Shown: in pieces, positions 18,335 through 26,783 of the stretch
How positions within the stretch are numbered: the stretch's first letter is position 1
Layout: every line of letters begins with the position of its first letter
Assembly (NCBI RefSeq): GCF_016862775.1
Contig: NZ_BONP01000011.1
Span: forward strand, 1-64,000
DNA from: Cellulomonas phragmiteti
Lineage (GTDB): Bacteria > Actinomycetota > Actinomycetes > Actinomycetales > Cellulomonadaceae
Reading direction: 5' to 3'
Length of the DNA stretch: 64,000 nucleotides
The notes under the pieces: generated by a model
What the model was told of the DNA's origin: nothing
Databases searched by the model: none
What the model saw: only the letters and a program-made list of their open reading frames with translations
Made by a program: the position numbers and the translations under genes

Positions 18335-18467
18335 GCCGCCATCATGGCGCAGCCCGCCCGGCCGGCACCCCCCGGGAAGGGAGCGGGGGCGGTTCTTGTC
18401 GGGTCCCCACAGGCGCCTCGGGGCAACACGGTCGGCGGGGTGCACGGTGCTGGTGGACGTGCACAAC

Positions 18468-18473
18468 TAGCCT
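18468..18473 (+). promoter_or_regulatory. -10 box (TAGCCT), leaderless start of the carboxylase beta gene
   Basis: The hexamer ends 6 nt before the GTG at 18480, with no ribosome site between. Confidence 0.55.
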
Positions 18474-18479
18474 CGTCGG

Positions 18480-20108
18480 GTGACCCAGGACGACCCCACC
18501 GCGCTCAGCGTCCCGACGGACCCCGCCCCCACCCCGCCCCGCACGACGGCGGGGCTGCTCGACGACCTGCGCGCGCGCCGCGCCGCTGCGGTCGACGAGG
18601 CCGAGCAGAACGCCGTCGCCAAGCAGCACGCGCGCGGCAAGAAGACGGCCCGCGAGCGCATCGAGGCGCTGCTGGACCCCGGCTCGTTCGTCGAGCTCGA
18701 CGCGTTCGTGCGGCACCGCTCGACGAACTTCGGGCTCGACCGGAAGCGGGTGGCGGGCGACGGCGTGGTCGTGGGCCACGGCACCGTCGACGGGCGCCCG
18801 GTGTGCGTCTACTCGCAGGACTTCACGGTCTTCGGCGGGTCGCTCGGTGAGGTGCACGGCCAGAAGATCACCAAGGTCATGGACCTCGCGCTGCGCACGG
18901 GCGTGCCGCTGGTCGGGATCAGCGACGGCGGCGGCGCGCGCATCCAGGAGGGCGTGGCCGGCCTCACGCAGTTCGCGGAGATCTTCCGTCGCAACGTGGC
19001 CGCGTCCGGGGTGATCCCGCAGATCAGCCTGATCCTGGGCCCGTCGGCCGGTGGCGCGGTGTACTCCCCCGCGCTGACCGACTTCATCGTCATGGCCGAC
19101 GGCACGTCGAACATGTTCATCACCGGCCCCGACGTGATCCGCGCGGTGACCGGCGAGGACGTCGGCTTCGAGGAGCTGGGCGGCGCGACGACGCACTCGA
19201 CGCGCTCCGGCGTCGCGCACTACATGGCCTCCGACGAGGACGACGCCATCGACTGGGTCCGCACGCTCCTGGCGTACCTGCCGACCAACAACCTCGCCGA
19301 GCCGCCCGCGTACGCGCACGAGGCGGACCTCGAGGTGACCGACGACGACCGGGTGCTCGACACCCTGGTGCCGGACTCCGACAACCAGCCGTACGACATG
19401 CACACCGTGCTCGAGACGGTCCTCGACGACGGCAGCTTCCTCGAGGTGCAGTCGCTGTACGCGCAGAACGTCGTCGTCGGGTTCGGGCACGTCGAGGGGC
19501 ACCCCGTCGGCATCGTCGCGAACCAGCCGATGCAGATGGCGGGGACGCTCGACATCAACGCGGCCGAGAAGGCCGCGCGGTTCGTGCGCACGTGCGACGC
19601 GTTCGGGATCCCGGTGCTGACGTTCGTCGACGTGCCGGGGTTCCTGCCCGGCACGGACCAGGAGTGGAACGGCATCATCCGCCGCGGCGCCAAGCTCATC
19701 TACGCGTACGCCGAGGCGACGGTCCCGCTCGTCACGATCATCACGCGCAAGGCCTACGGCGGCGCGTACATCGTCATGGGCTCCAAGCAGCTGGGGGCGG
19801 ACGTCAACCTCGCGTGGCCGACCGCGCAGATCGCCGTCATGGGCGCCGGTGGCGCCGTGAACATCCTGCAGCGGGCCGCGCTGAAGTCCGTCGCGGACGC
19901 CGGCGGCGACGTCGACGCCGAGCGCCGGCGGCTCACCGACGAGTACGAGGACGCGATCGTCAACCCCTGGGACGCCGCCGACCGCGGGTACGTCGACGAC
20001 GTCATCGAGCCGTCAGCGACGCGCGGCCAGGTGGTGCGCGCGTTGCGGCTGCTGCGCAGCAAGCGGGCGAGCCTGCCGCCCAAGAAGCACGGGAACATCC
20101 CGCTGTGA
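18480..20108 (+). CDS. Acyl-CoA carboxylase beta (carboxyltransferase) subunit
   Basis: The carboxyltransferase half of a propionyl/acetyl-CoA carboxylase, 542 residues, AccD5/PccB type. It shows [19 protein letters not shown], the N-terminal oxyanion region [28 protein letters not shown], and in the C-terminal half [14 protein letters not shown] and [15 protein letters not shown]. It transfers CO2 from carboxybiotin to acyl-CoA to give malonyl- or methylmalonyl-CoA for lipid synthesis. It works with the alpha subunit at 24447 and the epsilon subunit at 20694. The GTG start has a leaderless -10 box. Confidence 0.95.
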   Translation: MTQDDPTALSVPTDPAPTPPRTTAGLLDDLRARRAAAVDEAEQNAVAKQHARGKKTARERIEALLDPGSFVELDAFVRHRSTNFGLDRKRVAGDGVVVGHGTVDGRPVCVYSQDFTVFGGSLGEVHGQKITKVMDLALRTGVPLVGISDGGGARIQEGVAGLTQFAEIFRRNVAASGVIPQISLILGPSAGGAVYSPALTDFIVMADGTSNMFITGPDVIRAVTGEDVGFEELGGATTHSTRSGVAHYMASDEDDAIDWVRTLLAYLPTNNLAEPPAYAHEADLEVTDDDRVLDTLVPDSDNQPYDMHTVLETVLDDGSFLEVQSLYAQNVVVGFGHVEGHPVGIVANQPMQMAGTLDINAAEKAARFVRTCDAFGIPVLTFVDVPGFLPGTDQEWNGIIRRGAKLIYAYAEATVPLVTIITRKAYGGAYIVMGSKQLGADVNLAWPTAQIAVMGAGGAVNILQRAALKSVADAGGDVDAERRRLTDEYEDAIVNPWDAADRGYVDDVIEPSATRGQVVRALRLLRSKRASLPPKKHGNIPL

Positions 20109-20127
20109 CCGACGTCGGGAGCGCCGC

Positions 20128-20697
20128 ATGAGCCACGAGGACCACGGCCACCACGGCCAGGACGAGCACCCGGACGAGCACGACCCCGCGTCGCACGGCC
20201 GCGAGCCGCTGACCGGCGTCGACGCCGGCGACCTGCGCGCGACGGTCGACGAGCTGAGCGCCGCCCTGCACGCCTACGTCGAGACGGCGGTGGGCGTCCG
20301 GGCGGAGTTCGGTGCGCGCGAGGCCGACGAGGACCCCCGCGTGCTGGCGCTCGAGGCACGCGTCGGCGGCCTCAACGCCCGGCTGTACGACCTGCTGCAC
20401 GCGCGCCTGGGCCTGCACGCGGACCTCACGGGCATGACGTGGGACGACGGCGACGCCGACGCGGACTCGCCCGTGGAGCCGGGCGCCCACGACACGTTCC
20501 ACCTCGGGTTCGTCGTGGAGCTGCCGCCGACGCTCAGCGACCTGACGCTCGACGCGGTCATCGACCTCGTCGACGACGGCGGTGCGCAGATCGCCCACGC
20601 CCTCACCGAGCGCGGGTACGTCGTCGGCGAGTGGGGCGCGGGGCGCGGGGCACCGGTCCTCCTCGAGGACGACGAGGACGACGAGGACGAGCGGTGA
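20128..20697 (+). CDS. Hypothetical His/Asp-rich protein in the carboxylase operon
   Basis: A 189-residue soluble protein starting 19 bases after the carboxylase beta stop and overlapping the epsilon-subunit start by 4 bases. The N-terminal 25 residues are rich in His, Asp and Glu (MSHEDHGHHGQDEHPDEH), a possible metal-binding tail. Residues about 35-85 look helical. Residues about 110-165 alternate strand and helix (FHLGFVVELPPTLSDL). The C-terminus is a run of Asp and Glu. I do not recognise a domain. Its position suggests a role linked to the carboxylase. Confidence 0.7.
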   Translation: MSHEDHGHHGQDEHPDEHDPASHGREPLTGVDAGDLRATVDELSAALHAYVETAVGVRAEFGAREADEDPRVLALEARVGGLNARLYDLLHARLGLHADLTGMTWDDGDADADSPVEPGAHDTFHLGFVVELPPTLSDLTLDAVIDLVDDGGAQIAHALTERGYVVGEWGAGRGAPVLLEDDEDDEDER

Positions 20698-20957
20698 GCG
20701 CCGGGCACGAGGACGCGGGCGCCGGCGGGCGCCGGGACGCGCACGTGCAGGTCGTCCGGGGTGCACCCGACGACGACGAGCTCGCGGCGCTGGTCGCCGG
20801 GCTGGTCGCGGCGGCGGCGGGGCGGACCCCGCAGGACGAGGACACCGACGCGCCCGCGCGCGCGGCACGCGCCCGGTGGGTCGCACCGGGACGGTTGCGC
20901 GGGGCGCACGTCCCGTCCCGCGGTCCGGACGCGTGGCGGTGGAGCCTGCGCGCCTGA
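20694..20957 (+). CDS. Acyl-CoA carboxylase epsilon subunit
   Basis: A small protein (87 residues) that stabilises actinobacterial acyl-CoA carboxylase complexes. The family pattern is clear: VQVVRGAPDDDELAALVAGL near residues 18-38, then a charged linker, and a terminal PDAWRWSLR matching the GPxAWRxS ending of AccE. Its GTG start overlaps the previous stop as GTGA. AccE proteins are poorly conserved, but the operon place after the beta subunit supports the call. Confidence 0.8.
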   Translation: MSAGHEDAGAGGRRDAHVQVVRGAPDDDELAALVAGLVAAAAGRTPQDEDTDAPARAARARWVAPGRLRGAHVPSRGPDAWRWSLRA

Positions 20958-20961
20958 CGCA

Positions 20962-20967
20962 TAGGGT
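20962..20967 (+). promoter_or_regulatory. -10 box (TAGGGT), leaderless start of the DUF885 gene
   Basis: The hexamer lies 4 bases after the epsilon-subunit stop and ends 6 nt before the GTG at 20974. Confidence 0.55.
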
Positions 20968-20973
20968 GCTGCG

Positions 20974-22677
20974 GTGACGTCTCCTGCCACCTCCCCCCGT
21001 CCTGTCAGCCCCGTCGACGCCGTCGCCGACACCTACGTGGCCACGCTGGCCCGGCTGAACCCCCTCGGTGCGACGTACCTCGGTGTCCCGGGGCACGAGC
21101 GGGAGATGACGGACTTCTCGCCGGACGCCGCGGCCGAGCGCGCCGCTGCCGCCCGGTCGGCGCTGCTGGCGCTCGAGGGTCTCGCGCCCGCCGACGACGT
21201 CGACGAGGTCACGGGCGCCGCGATGCGGTACGCGCTGGGGACCGAGCTGGACCTGCACGCCGCCGGGGAGAACGAGCGCCTGCTGAACAACCTGGCGTCC
21301 CCCTCGCAGCAGGTCGTGGAGATCTTCGACCTCATGGCCACCGACACCGAGCAGGCGTGGGACGACGTCGCGGCGCGCCTCGCCGCCGTGCCCGCGGCCG
21401 TCGCGTCGTACGTCGCGTCGCTGCGGACCGCCGCCGCGCGCGGTGACGTCGCCGCGGTCCGGCAGGTCGAGGCCGTGATCGGGCAGGCGCGCGAGGTCGC
21501 CGACCCGCAGCAGTCGGCCTTCACGCGTCTGGTACAGGGTGACGACGCGCGTCGCGTGCTGGGCGAGGGCCACCCCCTGCGGGCGGACCTGGACCGTGCC
21601 GCGACTGCCGCCCGCGAGGCGTACGCGGACCTCGCCCGGGTGCTGGCCGACGAGCTGGCCCCGCACGCGCCGCAGGAGGACGCGGTGGGCCGCGAGCGCT
21701 ACGCGCTGTGGTCGCGGCACCACGTGGGCGCCGCCCTCGACCTCGACGAGACGTACGCGTGGGGGCTCGAGGAGCTCGCGCGCGTCCAGGCCGAGCAGAC
21801 GGCCGTCGCGGCGCAGGTCGCGGGGCCGGGGGCGAGCGTCCAGGACGCGGTGGCGCTGCTGGACGCCGACCCGGCCCGGCAGCTGCACGGCACCGACGCG
21901 CTGCAGGCGTGGATGCAGGCGACGTCCGACGCCGCCATCGACGCTCTCGACGGCACGCACTTCGACATCCCGGCGCCGGTGCGGACCCTCGAGTGCCGGA
22001 TCGCGCCGTCGCACACGGGCGTCATCTACTACACGGGCCCGAACGACGACTTCAGCCGACCGGGGCGCATGTGGTGGTCCGTCCCCCACGACGTCACGTC
22101 GTTCTCGACGTGGCGCGAGCGCACGACCGTCTACCACGAGGGCGTCCCGGGGCACCACCTGCAGATCGCGCAGGCCGTGTTCGAGCGCGCGACGCTCAAC
22201 TCGTGGCGCCGGCTGGCCGCGTGGACGTCGGGCCACGGTGAGGGCTGGGCCCTGTACGCCGAGCGCCTCATGGCGGACCTGGGGTTCCTCGACGACCCGG
22301 GCGACCGCCTCGGCATGCTCGACGGGCAGCGCCTGCGGGCCGCGCGCGTCGTGTTCGACCTGGGCATGCACCTGGGCCTGCCCGCCCCGGCCGAGGTCGG
22401 CGGCGCGTGGACGCCGCAGTCGGGCTGGGAGTTCCTGCGGGCCAACGTCAACATGCCCGAGTCGATGGTGCGGTTCGAGTACACCCGCTACCTCGGCTGG
22501 CCGGGGCAGGCGCCGTCGTACAAGGTCGGTCAGCGGCTGTGGGAGCAGACGCGTGACGCGGCCCGCGAGGCGGCCACCTCCCGCGGCCAGGTCTTCGACG
22601 TGCGGGACTTCCACGCGCGTGCGCTCGCCCTGGGGTCGGTGCCGCTCGACGTGCTGCGCACCGCGCTCGCGGGCTGA
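20974..22677 (+). CDS. DUF885-family protein (putative metallopeptidase)
   Basis: A cytosolic protein of 567 residues spanning the full DUF885 family length. The signature VYHEGVPGHHLQIAQ (near residues 387-401) places His-Glu and His-His as likely zinc ligands. Downstream are SGHGEGWALYAERLM and LRAARVVFDLGMH. The family resembles M32/M3-like zinc peptidases, and enzymatic data are sparse. It appears to have its own leaderless promoter although it follows the carboxylase genes closely. Confidence 0.9.
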   Translation: MTSPATSPRPVSPVDAVADTYVATLARLNPLGATYLGVPGHEREMTDFSPDAAAERAAAARSALLALEGLAPADDVDEVTGAAMRYALGTELDLHAAGENERLLNNLASPSQQVVEIFDLMATDTEQAWDDVAARLAAVPAAVASYVASLRTAAARGDVAAVRQVEAVIGQAREVADPQQSAFTRLVQGDDARRVLGEGHPLRADLDRAATAAREAYADLARVLADELAPHAPQEDAVGRERYALWSRHHVGAALDLDETYAWGLEELARVQAEQTAVAAQVAGPGASVQDAVALLDADPARQLHGTDALQAWMQATSDAAIDALDGTHFDIPAPVRTLECRIAPSHTGVIYYTGPNDDFSRPGRMWWSVPHDVTSFSTWRERTTVYHEGVPGHHLQIAQAVFERATLNSWRRLAAWTSGHGEGWALYAERLMADLGFLDDPGDRLGMLDGQRLRAARVVFDLGMHLGLPAPAEVGGAWTPQSGWEFLRANVNMPESMVRFEYTRYLGWPGQAPSYKVGQRLWEQTRDAAREAATSRGQVFDVRDFHARALALGSVPLDVLRTALAG

Positions 22678-22683
22678 CGGCGA

Positions 22684-22712
22684 GCCGGCCGGTCCCGTCG
22701 GGGCCGGCCGGC
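22684..22712. terminator. Bidirectional hairpin between convergent DUF885 and VKOR genes
   Basis: Arms GCCGGCCGG (22684-22692) and CCGGCCGGC (22704-22712) pair perfectly. An inner CCC/GGG extension with a bulged T closes a GTCG tetraloop. It lies 7 bases after the DUF885 stop. Confidence 0.6.
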
Positions 22713-22717
22713 GCCGG

Positions 22718-22764
22718 GACGAGCAGCTGGACGAGCAGCTAGACGAGCAGCTAGACGAGCAGCG
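22718..22764. repeat. 12-bp tandem repeat across the VKOR stop codon
   Basis: Four near-identical units of GACGAGCAGCTA (units at 22718, 22730, 22742 and 22754; the first ends in G and the last is partial). Read on the minus strand each unit is CTGCTCGTC plus TAG or CAG, so two in-frame TAG stops 12 bases apart end the VKOR gene. Confidence 0.85.
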
Positions 22765-23479
22765 TCCAGCCGTACCGCGCGAAGACGACCGCGGCGAACA
22801 GCACGAGCACGGCGACGGTGACGAACCAGTCGTTGCCCGACGCGACGAACCGCCGGCCCCACGGGCCCCAGCGTCCCGGCAGCTTGAGGTGGCCGTCCCT
22901 GACGTTGATCCGGGTGATGCCGACCCACACCAGCGTGGTCGTCACCGTGATGAGCAGGCACCACGGGCACAGCGCCTTGATGACGAAGAAGGACTGCTGG
23001 AACAGCCACCAGGCGAACACCAGCCCGGCGGTGTAGATGGCCTGGGCGCTGAGCATGAACCAGCGGGGGAAGATCACTCCTCCGGCCATCGCGACGGCGA
23101 CCGTGATGACGATGGCCTCGGCGGCGATGCCGAGGAACGCGTTGGGGAACCCGAAGAGGTCCGCCTGCCAGCTGCCGCCGACCGTGCTGCAGGAGATGAC
23201 CGCGTTGAGGTCGCAGCTCAGCGCGGCGGTCGTGTCCGTCGCCTTGGCCACGGCGATCGGGATCGCCTCGATCGCGAGCACGAACGAGGTGTACAGCCCG
23301 ATCAGTCCCGAGACGATCATCTCGATCGCGGTCCGGCGTCGCCAGGGCAGCGGCGCGGGGCGCAGCAGGTCCGGGTCGTCGTCGACGAGGTCGTCGGGCA
23401 GGTCGTCGAGCGCGTCGTCGTGCTCGTCGACACCGTCGACACCGTCGACGTCGCGCACGTCCTGCGTGGTCTCCTTCAC
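22751..23479 (-). CDS. Vitamin K epoxide reductase (VKOR) family protein
   Basis: A membrane thiol-redox enzyme of 242 residues that re-oxidises disulfide-forming partners using quinone. An acidic N-terminal tail (about 1-45, Asp-rich) precedes about five transmembrane helices. The four VKOR cysteines are present: C89 and C97 in the loop after helix 1, and C171-x-x-C174 (CPWC). Unlike many actinobacterial VKORs it has no fused thioredoxin domain. The GTG at 23479 follows GAGGAGG. The C-terminus ends in the 12-bp repeat. Confidence 0.92.
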   Translation of the reverse strand: MKETTQDVRDVDGVDGVDEHDDALDDLPDDLVDDDPDLLRPAPLPWRRRTAIEMIVSGLIGLYTSFVLAIEAIPIAVAKATDTTAALSCDLNAVISCSTVGGSWQADLFGFPNAFLGIAAEAIVITVAVAMAGGVIFPRWFMLSAQAIYTAGLVFAWWLFQQSFFVIKALCPWCLLITVTTTLVWVGITRINVRDGHLKLPGRWGPWGRRFVASGNDWFVTVAVLVLFAAVVFARYGWTLLV

Positions 23480-23626
23480 CGTGGCCTCCTCGCCCCTGCG
23501 GTCGGTCGCGCCATTCTGCCCTGCCGACCTGTGCACCGGGCAGGGCCGACGTCCCGTCCGTCCCGGTCCCCGCGGCCGCCCGCGCCGGAGTCCGGGCCGC
23601 GGGCGGAGACGCGGGCGCGCGGCGGC

Positions 23627-23632
23627 TAGGGT
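23627..23632 (+). promoter_or_regulatory. -10 box (TAGGGT), leaderless start of maf
   Basis: The hexamer ends 6 nt before the GTG at 23639. Confidence 0.55.
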
Positions 23633-23638
23633 CGGCCC

Positions 23639-24304
23639 GTGACCCGTCTGCTGCTCGCCTCCGCCTCCCCCGCCCGCCGCGCGACGCTCGACGCCGCGGG
23701 GCTGGCCCCGCTCGTCGCGGTGTCGTCGGTCGACGAGGACGCCGTCCTGTCCGCCGCGCGCGAGCGCTTCGGGGACCTCGAGCCGGAGGACGCGGTGCTG
23801 CTGCTCGCGCAGGCGAAGGCCGAGGACGTCGCCCGTCGCCTCGACGACCTCGACGTCGCGGGCTGGGAGGACGACGAGGACGTCGTCGTGCTGGGCTGCG
23901 ACTCGATGCTGGAATTCGACGGGCAGGTCCTCGGCAAGCCCGCGGACGCCGACGACGCGCTCGCGCGCTGGCGCGCGATGCGCGGCCGGACGGCCGTGCT
24001 GCACACCGGGCACTGGCTGGTCGACGAGCGCGACCCGTCCGACGGCGGCACCCGCGCGACCCTGGGGGCGACCGCGTCGACGACCGTGCACTTCGCGGAC
24101 CTGTCCGACGAGGAGGTCGCCGCGTACGTCGCGACGCGCGAGCCCCTGGCCGTGGCCGGTGCGTTCACCGTCGACGGCCTGGGCGGCCCCTTCGTCGAGC
24201 GCATCGAGGGCGACCACCACAACGTGGTCGGCGTGAGCCTGCCGCTGCTGCGCCACCTGCTGTCGGACATCGACCTGACGGTGCCGGCACTCTGGCGGCG
24301 CTGA
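23639..24304 (+). CDS. maf: Maf-family nucleoside triphosphate pyrophosphatase
   Basis: A house-cleaning enzyme of 221 residues that hydrolyses modified nucleotides such as methylated NTPs or dTTP/UTP. The N-terminal signature LLLASASPARRATLDAAGL is intact, followed by QAKAEDVARRL, LGCDSMLEFDGQVLGKP and the C-terminal GAFTVDGLGGPFVERIEGD. It sits between the beta and alpha subunits of the acyl-CoA carboxylase, as in mycobacteria. The GTG start has a leaderless -10 box. Confidence 0.92.
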   Translation: MTRLLLASASPARRATLDAAGLAPLVAVSSVDEDAVLSAARERFGDLEPEDAVLLLAQAKAEDVARRLDDLDVAGWEDDEDVVVLGCDSMLEFDGQVLGKPADADDALARWRAMRGRTAVLHTGHWLVDERDPSDGGTRATLGATASTTVHFADLSDEEVAAYVATREPLAVAGAFTVDGLGGPFVERIEGDHHNVVGVSLPLLRHLLSDIDLTVPALWRR

Positions 24305-24435
24305 GCAGGGCCGCGGTGCGGCCGACGCGCGGGCGGGTGGTGGATTCCTACAAGAGCCGCCCCGAGCAGGTTGAAGGTTGCCTCAGTCTTGCGCCGCCGT
24401 CCGCGGCGAGGCCCGGGAGGACCGCGCTCGCGCGC

Positions 24436-24441
24436 TACGGT
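24436..24441 (+). promoter_or_regulatory. -10 box (TACGGT), leaderless start of the carboxylase alpha gene
   Basis: The hexamer ends 5 nt before the GTG at 24447, which supports GTG over the internal ATG at 24456. Confidence 0.5.
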
Positions 24442-24446
24442 GAGCC

Positions 24447-26261
24447 GTGCCTCTCATGACCAAGGTCCTTGTCGCGAACCGCGGCGAGATCGCCGTCCGC
24501 ATCGCCCGCGCCTGCCGCGACGCCGGTGTCGCCTCCGTCGCCGTGTACTCCGACACCGACCGCGACGCCCTGCACGTGCACGTCGCGGACGAGGCGTACG
24601 CGCTCGACGGGGCCCGCGCGGCCGAGACGTACCTCGACATCGCCAAGCTCCTCGACGTCGCCCGCCGCTCCGGCGCCGACGCCGTGCACCCGGGCTACGG
24701 GTTCCTCGCGGAGAACGCCCAGTTCGCGCAGGCCGTGATCGACGCCGGCCTGGTGTGGGTGGGCCCGCCCCCGGCGGCGATCGAGGCCCTCGGTGACAAG
24801 GTCAGCGCCCGGCACATCGCGCAGCGCGCCGGTGCGCCGCTGGTGGCCGGCACCCCCGAGCCCGTGGCCGACGTGTCGGAGATCCACGCGTTCGCCGCCG
24901 AGCACGGCCTGCCGATCGCCATCAAGGCGGCCTTCGGCGGCGGCGGGCGCGGCCTCAAGGTCGCCCGCGAGGCCGACGAGATCGACGAGATGTACGAGTC
25001 GGCCGTCCGCGAGGCGGTCGCGGCCTTCGGGCGCGGCGAGTGCTTCGTCGAGCGCTACCTCGACCGCCCTCGCCACGTCGAGACGCAGTGCCTGGCCGAC
25101 GTGCACGGCACGGTCGTCGTCGTCTCGACGCGCGACTGCTCGCTGCAGCGCCGCCACCAGAAGCTCGTCGAGGAGGCGCCGGCGCCGTTCCTGACCGACG
25201 AGCAGAACCGCACGCTCGTCGCGGCGTCGCAGGCGATCCTGCGGGAGGCCGGGTACGTCGGCGCCGGGACCTGCGAGTTCCTCGTCGGCGTGGACGGCAC
25301 GGTGTCGTTCCTCGAGGTCAACACCCGGCTGCAGGTCGAGCACCCCGTGAGCGAGGAGATCAGCGGCATCGACCTGGTGCGTGAGCAGCTGCGCATCGCC
25401 GCCGGGGAGGCGCTCGGCTACACCGAGGTCACCACCCGCGGGCACTCCCTCGAGTTCCGCATCAACGGGGAGGACCCGGCCGCGGGGTTCCTGCCCGCAC
25501 CGGGCCGCATCAGCCGCCTGCGGTTCCCGTCGGGACCGGGCGTGCGCGTGGACTCCGGCGTCGTCGAGGGCGACTCCGTCTCCGGCATGTTCGACTCCAT
25601 GATCGCCAAGGTGATCGTCACGGGCGCGACCCGGCGCCAGGCGGTCGAGCGGGCACGGCGCGCGCTCGCCGAGCTCGAGGTCGTCGGCATCCCGACGGTC
25701 GTGCCCTTCCACCGGGCCGTGCTCGACGCCGAGGCGTTCGTCCCCGCCGACGACGCGCAGCCGTTCTCGGTGCACACGCGGTGGATCGAGACCGAGTTCG
25801 CCGCGACCGTGGCCGGGCTCAGCGGCACGCCCGCACCGGCACCCGACGAGGAGCAGCTGCCCGACGCGGCGCTCGAGCGGGTCGTCGTCGAGGTGGGCGG
25901 CAAGCGGCTCGAGGTCGTCCTGCCGGCCGCGCTCGGCCTGGGACGCGGCGGCGGGCCGGGCGCCGGGCGCCTGGGGACCGGCCGCGCGGGCGCGGGTCCG
26001 CGCCGCACGGCCCGGCCGCGGGCCGCGCGTGCGGGGGGCGCCAACGGCACGGTGCTGGCCTCCCCGATGCAGGGCACGATCGTCAAGGTCGCCGTCGCCG
26101 ACGGCGCGCAGGTCGCCGAGGGTGACCTGGTCGTCGTGCTCGAGGCCATGAAGATGGAGCAGCCGCTGCTCGCCCACCGGGCCGGCACCGTCCGGTCGCT
26201 GACCGCGGGCGTCGGGTCGAGCGTCAGCGCGGGCGGCGCCATCTGCGAGATCGTCGGCTGA
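24447..26261 (+). CDS. Acyl-CoA carboxylase alpha subunit (biotin carboxylase plus BCCP)
   Basis: A 604-residue fused subunit, AccA3 type. Residues about 4-450 are the ATP-grasp biotin carboxylase ([61 protein letters not shown]). A Gly/Ala/Arg-rich linker follows at about 490-530. The biotinyl domain has the target Lys near 569 in EAMKMEQP. It carries CO2 on biotin to the beta subunit at 18480. The GTG at 24447 fits the -10 box; ATG at 24456 is the alternative. Confidence 0.95.
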   Translation: MPLMTKVLVANRGEIAVRIARACRDAGVASVAVYSDTDRDALHVHVADEAYALDGARAAETYLDIAKLLDVARRSGADAVHPGYGFLAENAQFAQAVIDAGLVWVGPPPAAIEALGDKVSARHIAQRAGAPLVAGTPEPVADVSEIHAFAAEHGLPIAIKAAFGGGGRGLKVAREADEIDEMYESAVREAVAAFGRGECFVERYLDRPRHVETQCLADVHGTVVVVSTRDCSLQRRHQKLVEEAPAPFLTDEQNRTLVAASQAILREAGYVGAGTCEFLVGVDGTVSFLEVNTRLQVEHPVSEEISGIDLVREQLRIAAGEALGYTEVTTRGHSLEFRINGEDPAAGFLPAPGRISRLRFPSGPGVRVDSGVVEGDSVSGMFDSMIAKVIVTGATRRQAVERARRALAELEVVGIPTVVPFHRAVLDAEAFVPADDAQPFSVHTRWIETEFAATVAGLSGTPAPAPDEEQLPDAALERVVVEVGGKRLEVVLPAALGLGRGGGPGAGRLGTGRAGAGPRRTARPRAARAGGANGTVLASPMQGTIVKVAVADGAQVAEGDLVVVLEAMKMEQPLLAHRAGTVRSLTAGVGSSVSAGGAICEIVG

Positions 26262-26274
26262 CCCGGTCCCGCCC

Positions 26275-26757
26275 GTGACTGGCACGACGCAGCGGCGCCC
26301 CGGGGACGGCTGGGTCGCCTGCGCCTGCGGACGGCGGCACTGGGGTCTGCACGGCGCGGCCGGTCTGCTGCTGGCGCGGCGGGACGCGACGGGACACGCG
26401 ACGCACGTCGTGCTGCAGCACCGCGCACCGTGGTCCGACCAGGGCGGCACGTGGGGGTTGCCGGGCGGCGCCCGGGAGCCCGACGAGGACGCCGTGCAGG
26501 CCGCGCTGCGCGAGGCGCGCGAGGAGGCGGGGGTCGAGCCGCACGTCGTCGCCGTCCGGGGCGAGCACCTCCTGCAGCACCCCGACTGGTCCTACACGAC
26601 CGTGATCGCGGACGCGGTCGCGCCGTTCACGCCCGCGGCCACGGACGCCGAGAGCATCGCGGTCGCCTGGGTCGCCCTCGACGAGGTCGTCGACCGTCCG
26701 CTGCTCACGGCCTTCGCCGACGCCTGGCCGCTGCTGCGCACGCGTCTCGACGACTGA
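26275..26757 (+). CDS. Nudix hydrolase
   Basis: A 160-residue protein with a complete Nudix box, [20 protein letters not shown] followed by AGV (about residues 63-85), in the GX5EX7REUXEEXGU pattern. An N-terminal CACGRRHWG segment resembles a short zinc-binding knuckle. It cleaves an X-linked nucleoside diphosphate; the substrate cannot be told from sequence. It starts with GTG 13 bases after the carboxylase alpha gene and is probably cotranscribed. Confidence 0.9.
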   Translation: MTGTTQRRPGDGWVACACGRRHWGLHGAAGLLLARRDATGHATHVVLQHRAPWSDQGGTWGLPGGAREPDEDAVQAALREAREEAGVEPHVVAVRGEHLLQHPDWSYTTVIADAVAPFTPAATDAESIAVAWVALDEVVDRPLLTAFADAWPLLRTRLDD

Positions 26758-26783
26758 CCGCACCGCGTCAGCGGCAGGCCCGG

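Noticed and set aside
25920..26045. Possible frameshift in the carboxylase alpha gene
   Set aside because: The Gly/Arg/Ala-rich stretch is a single in-frame linker between the carboxylase and biotinyl domains; the frame is intact on both sides.
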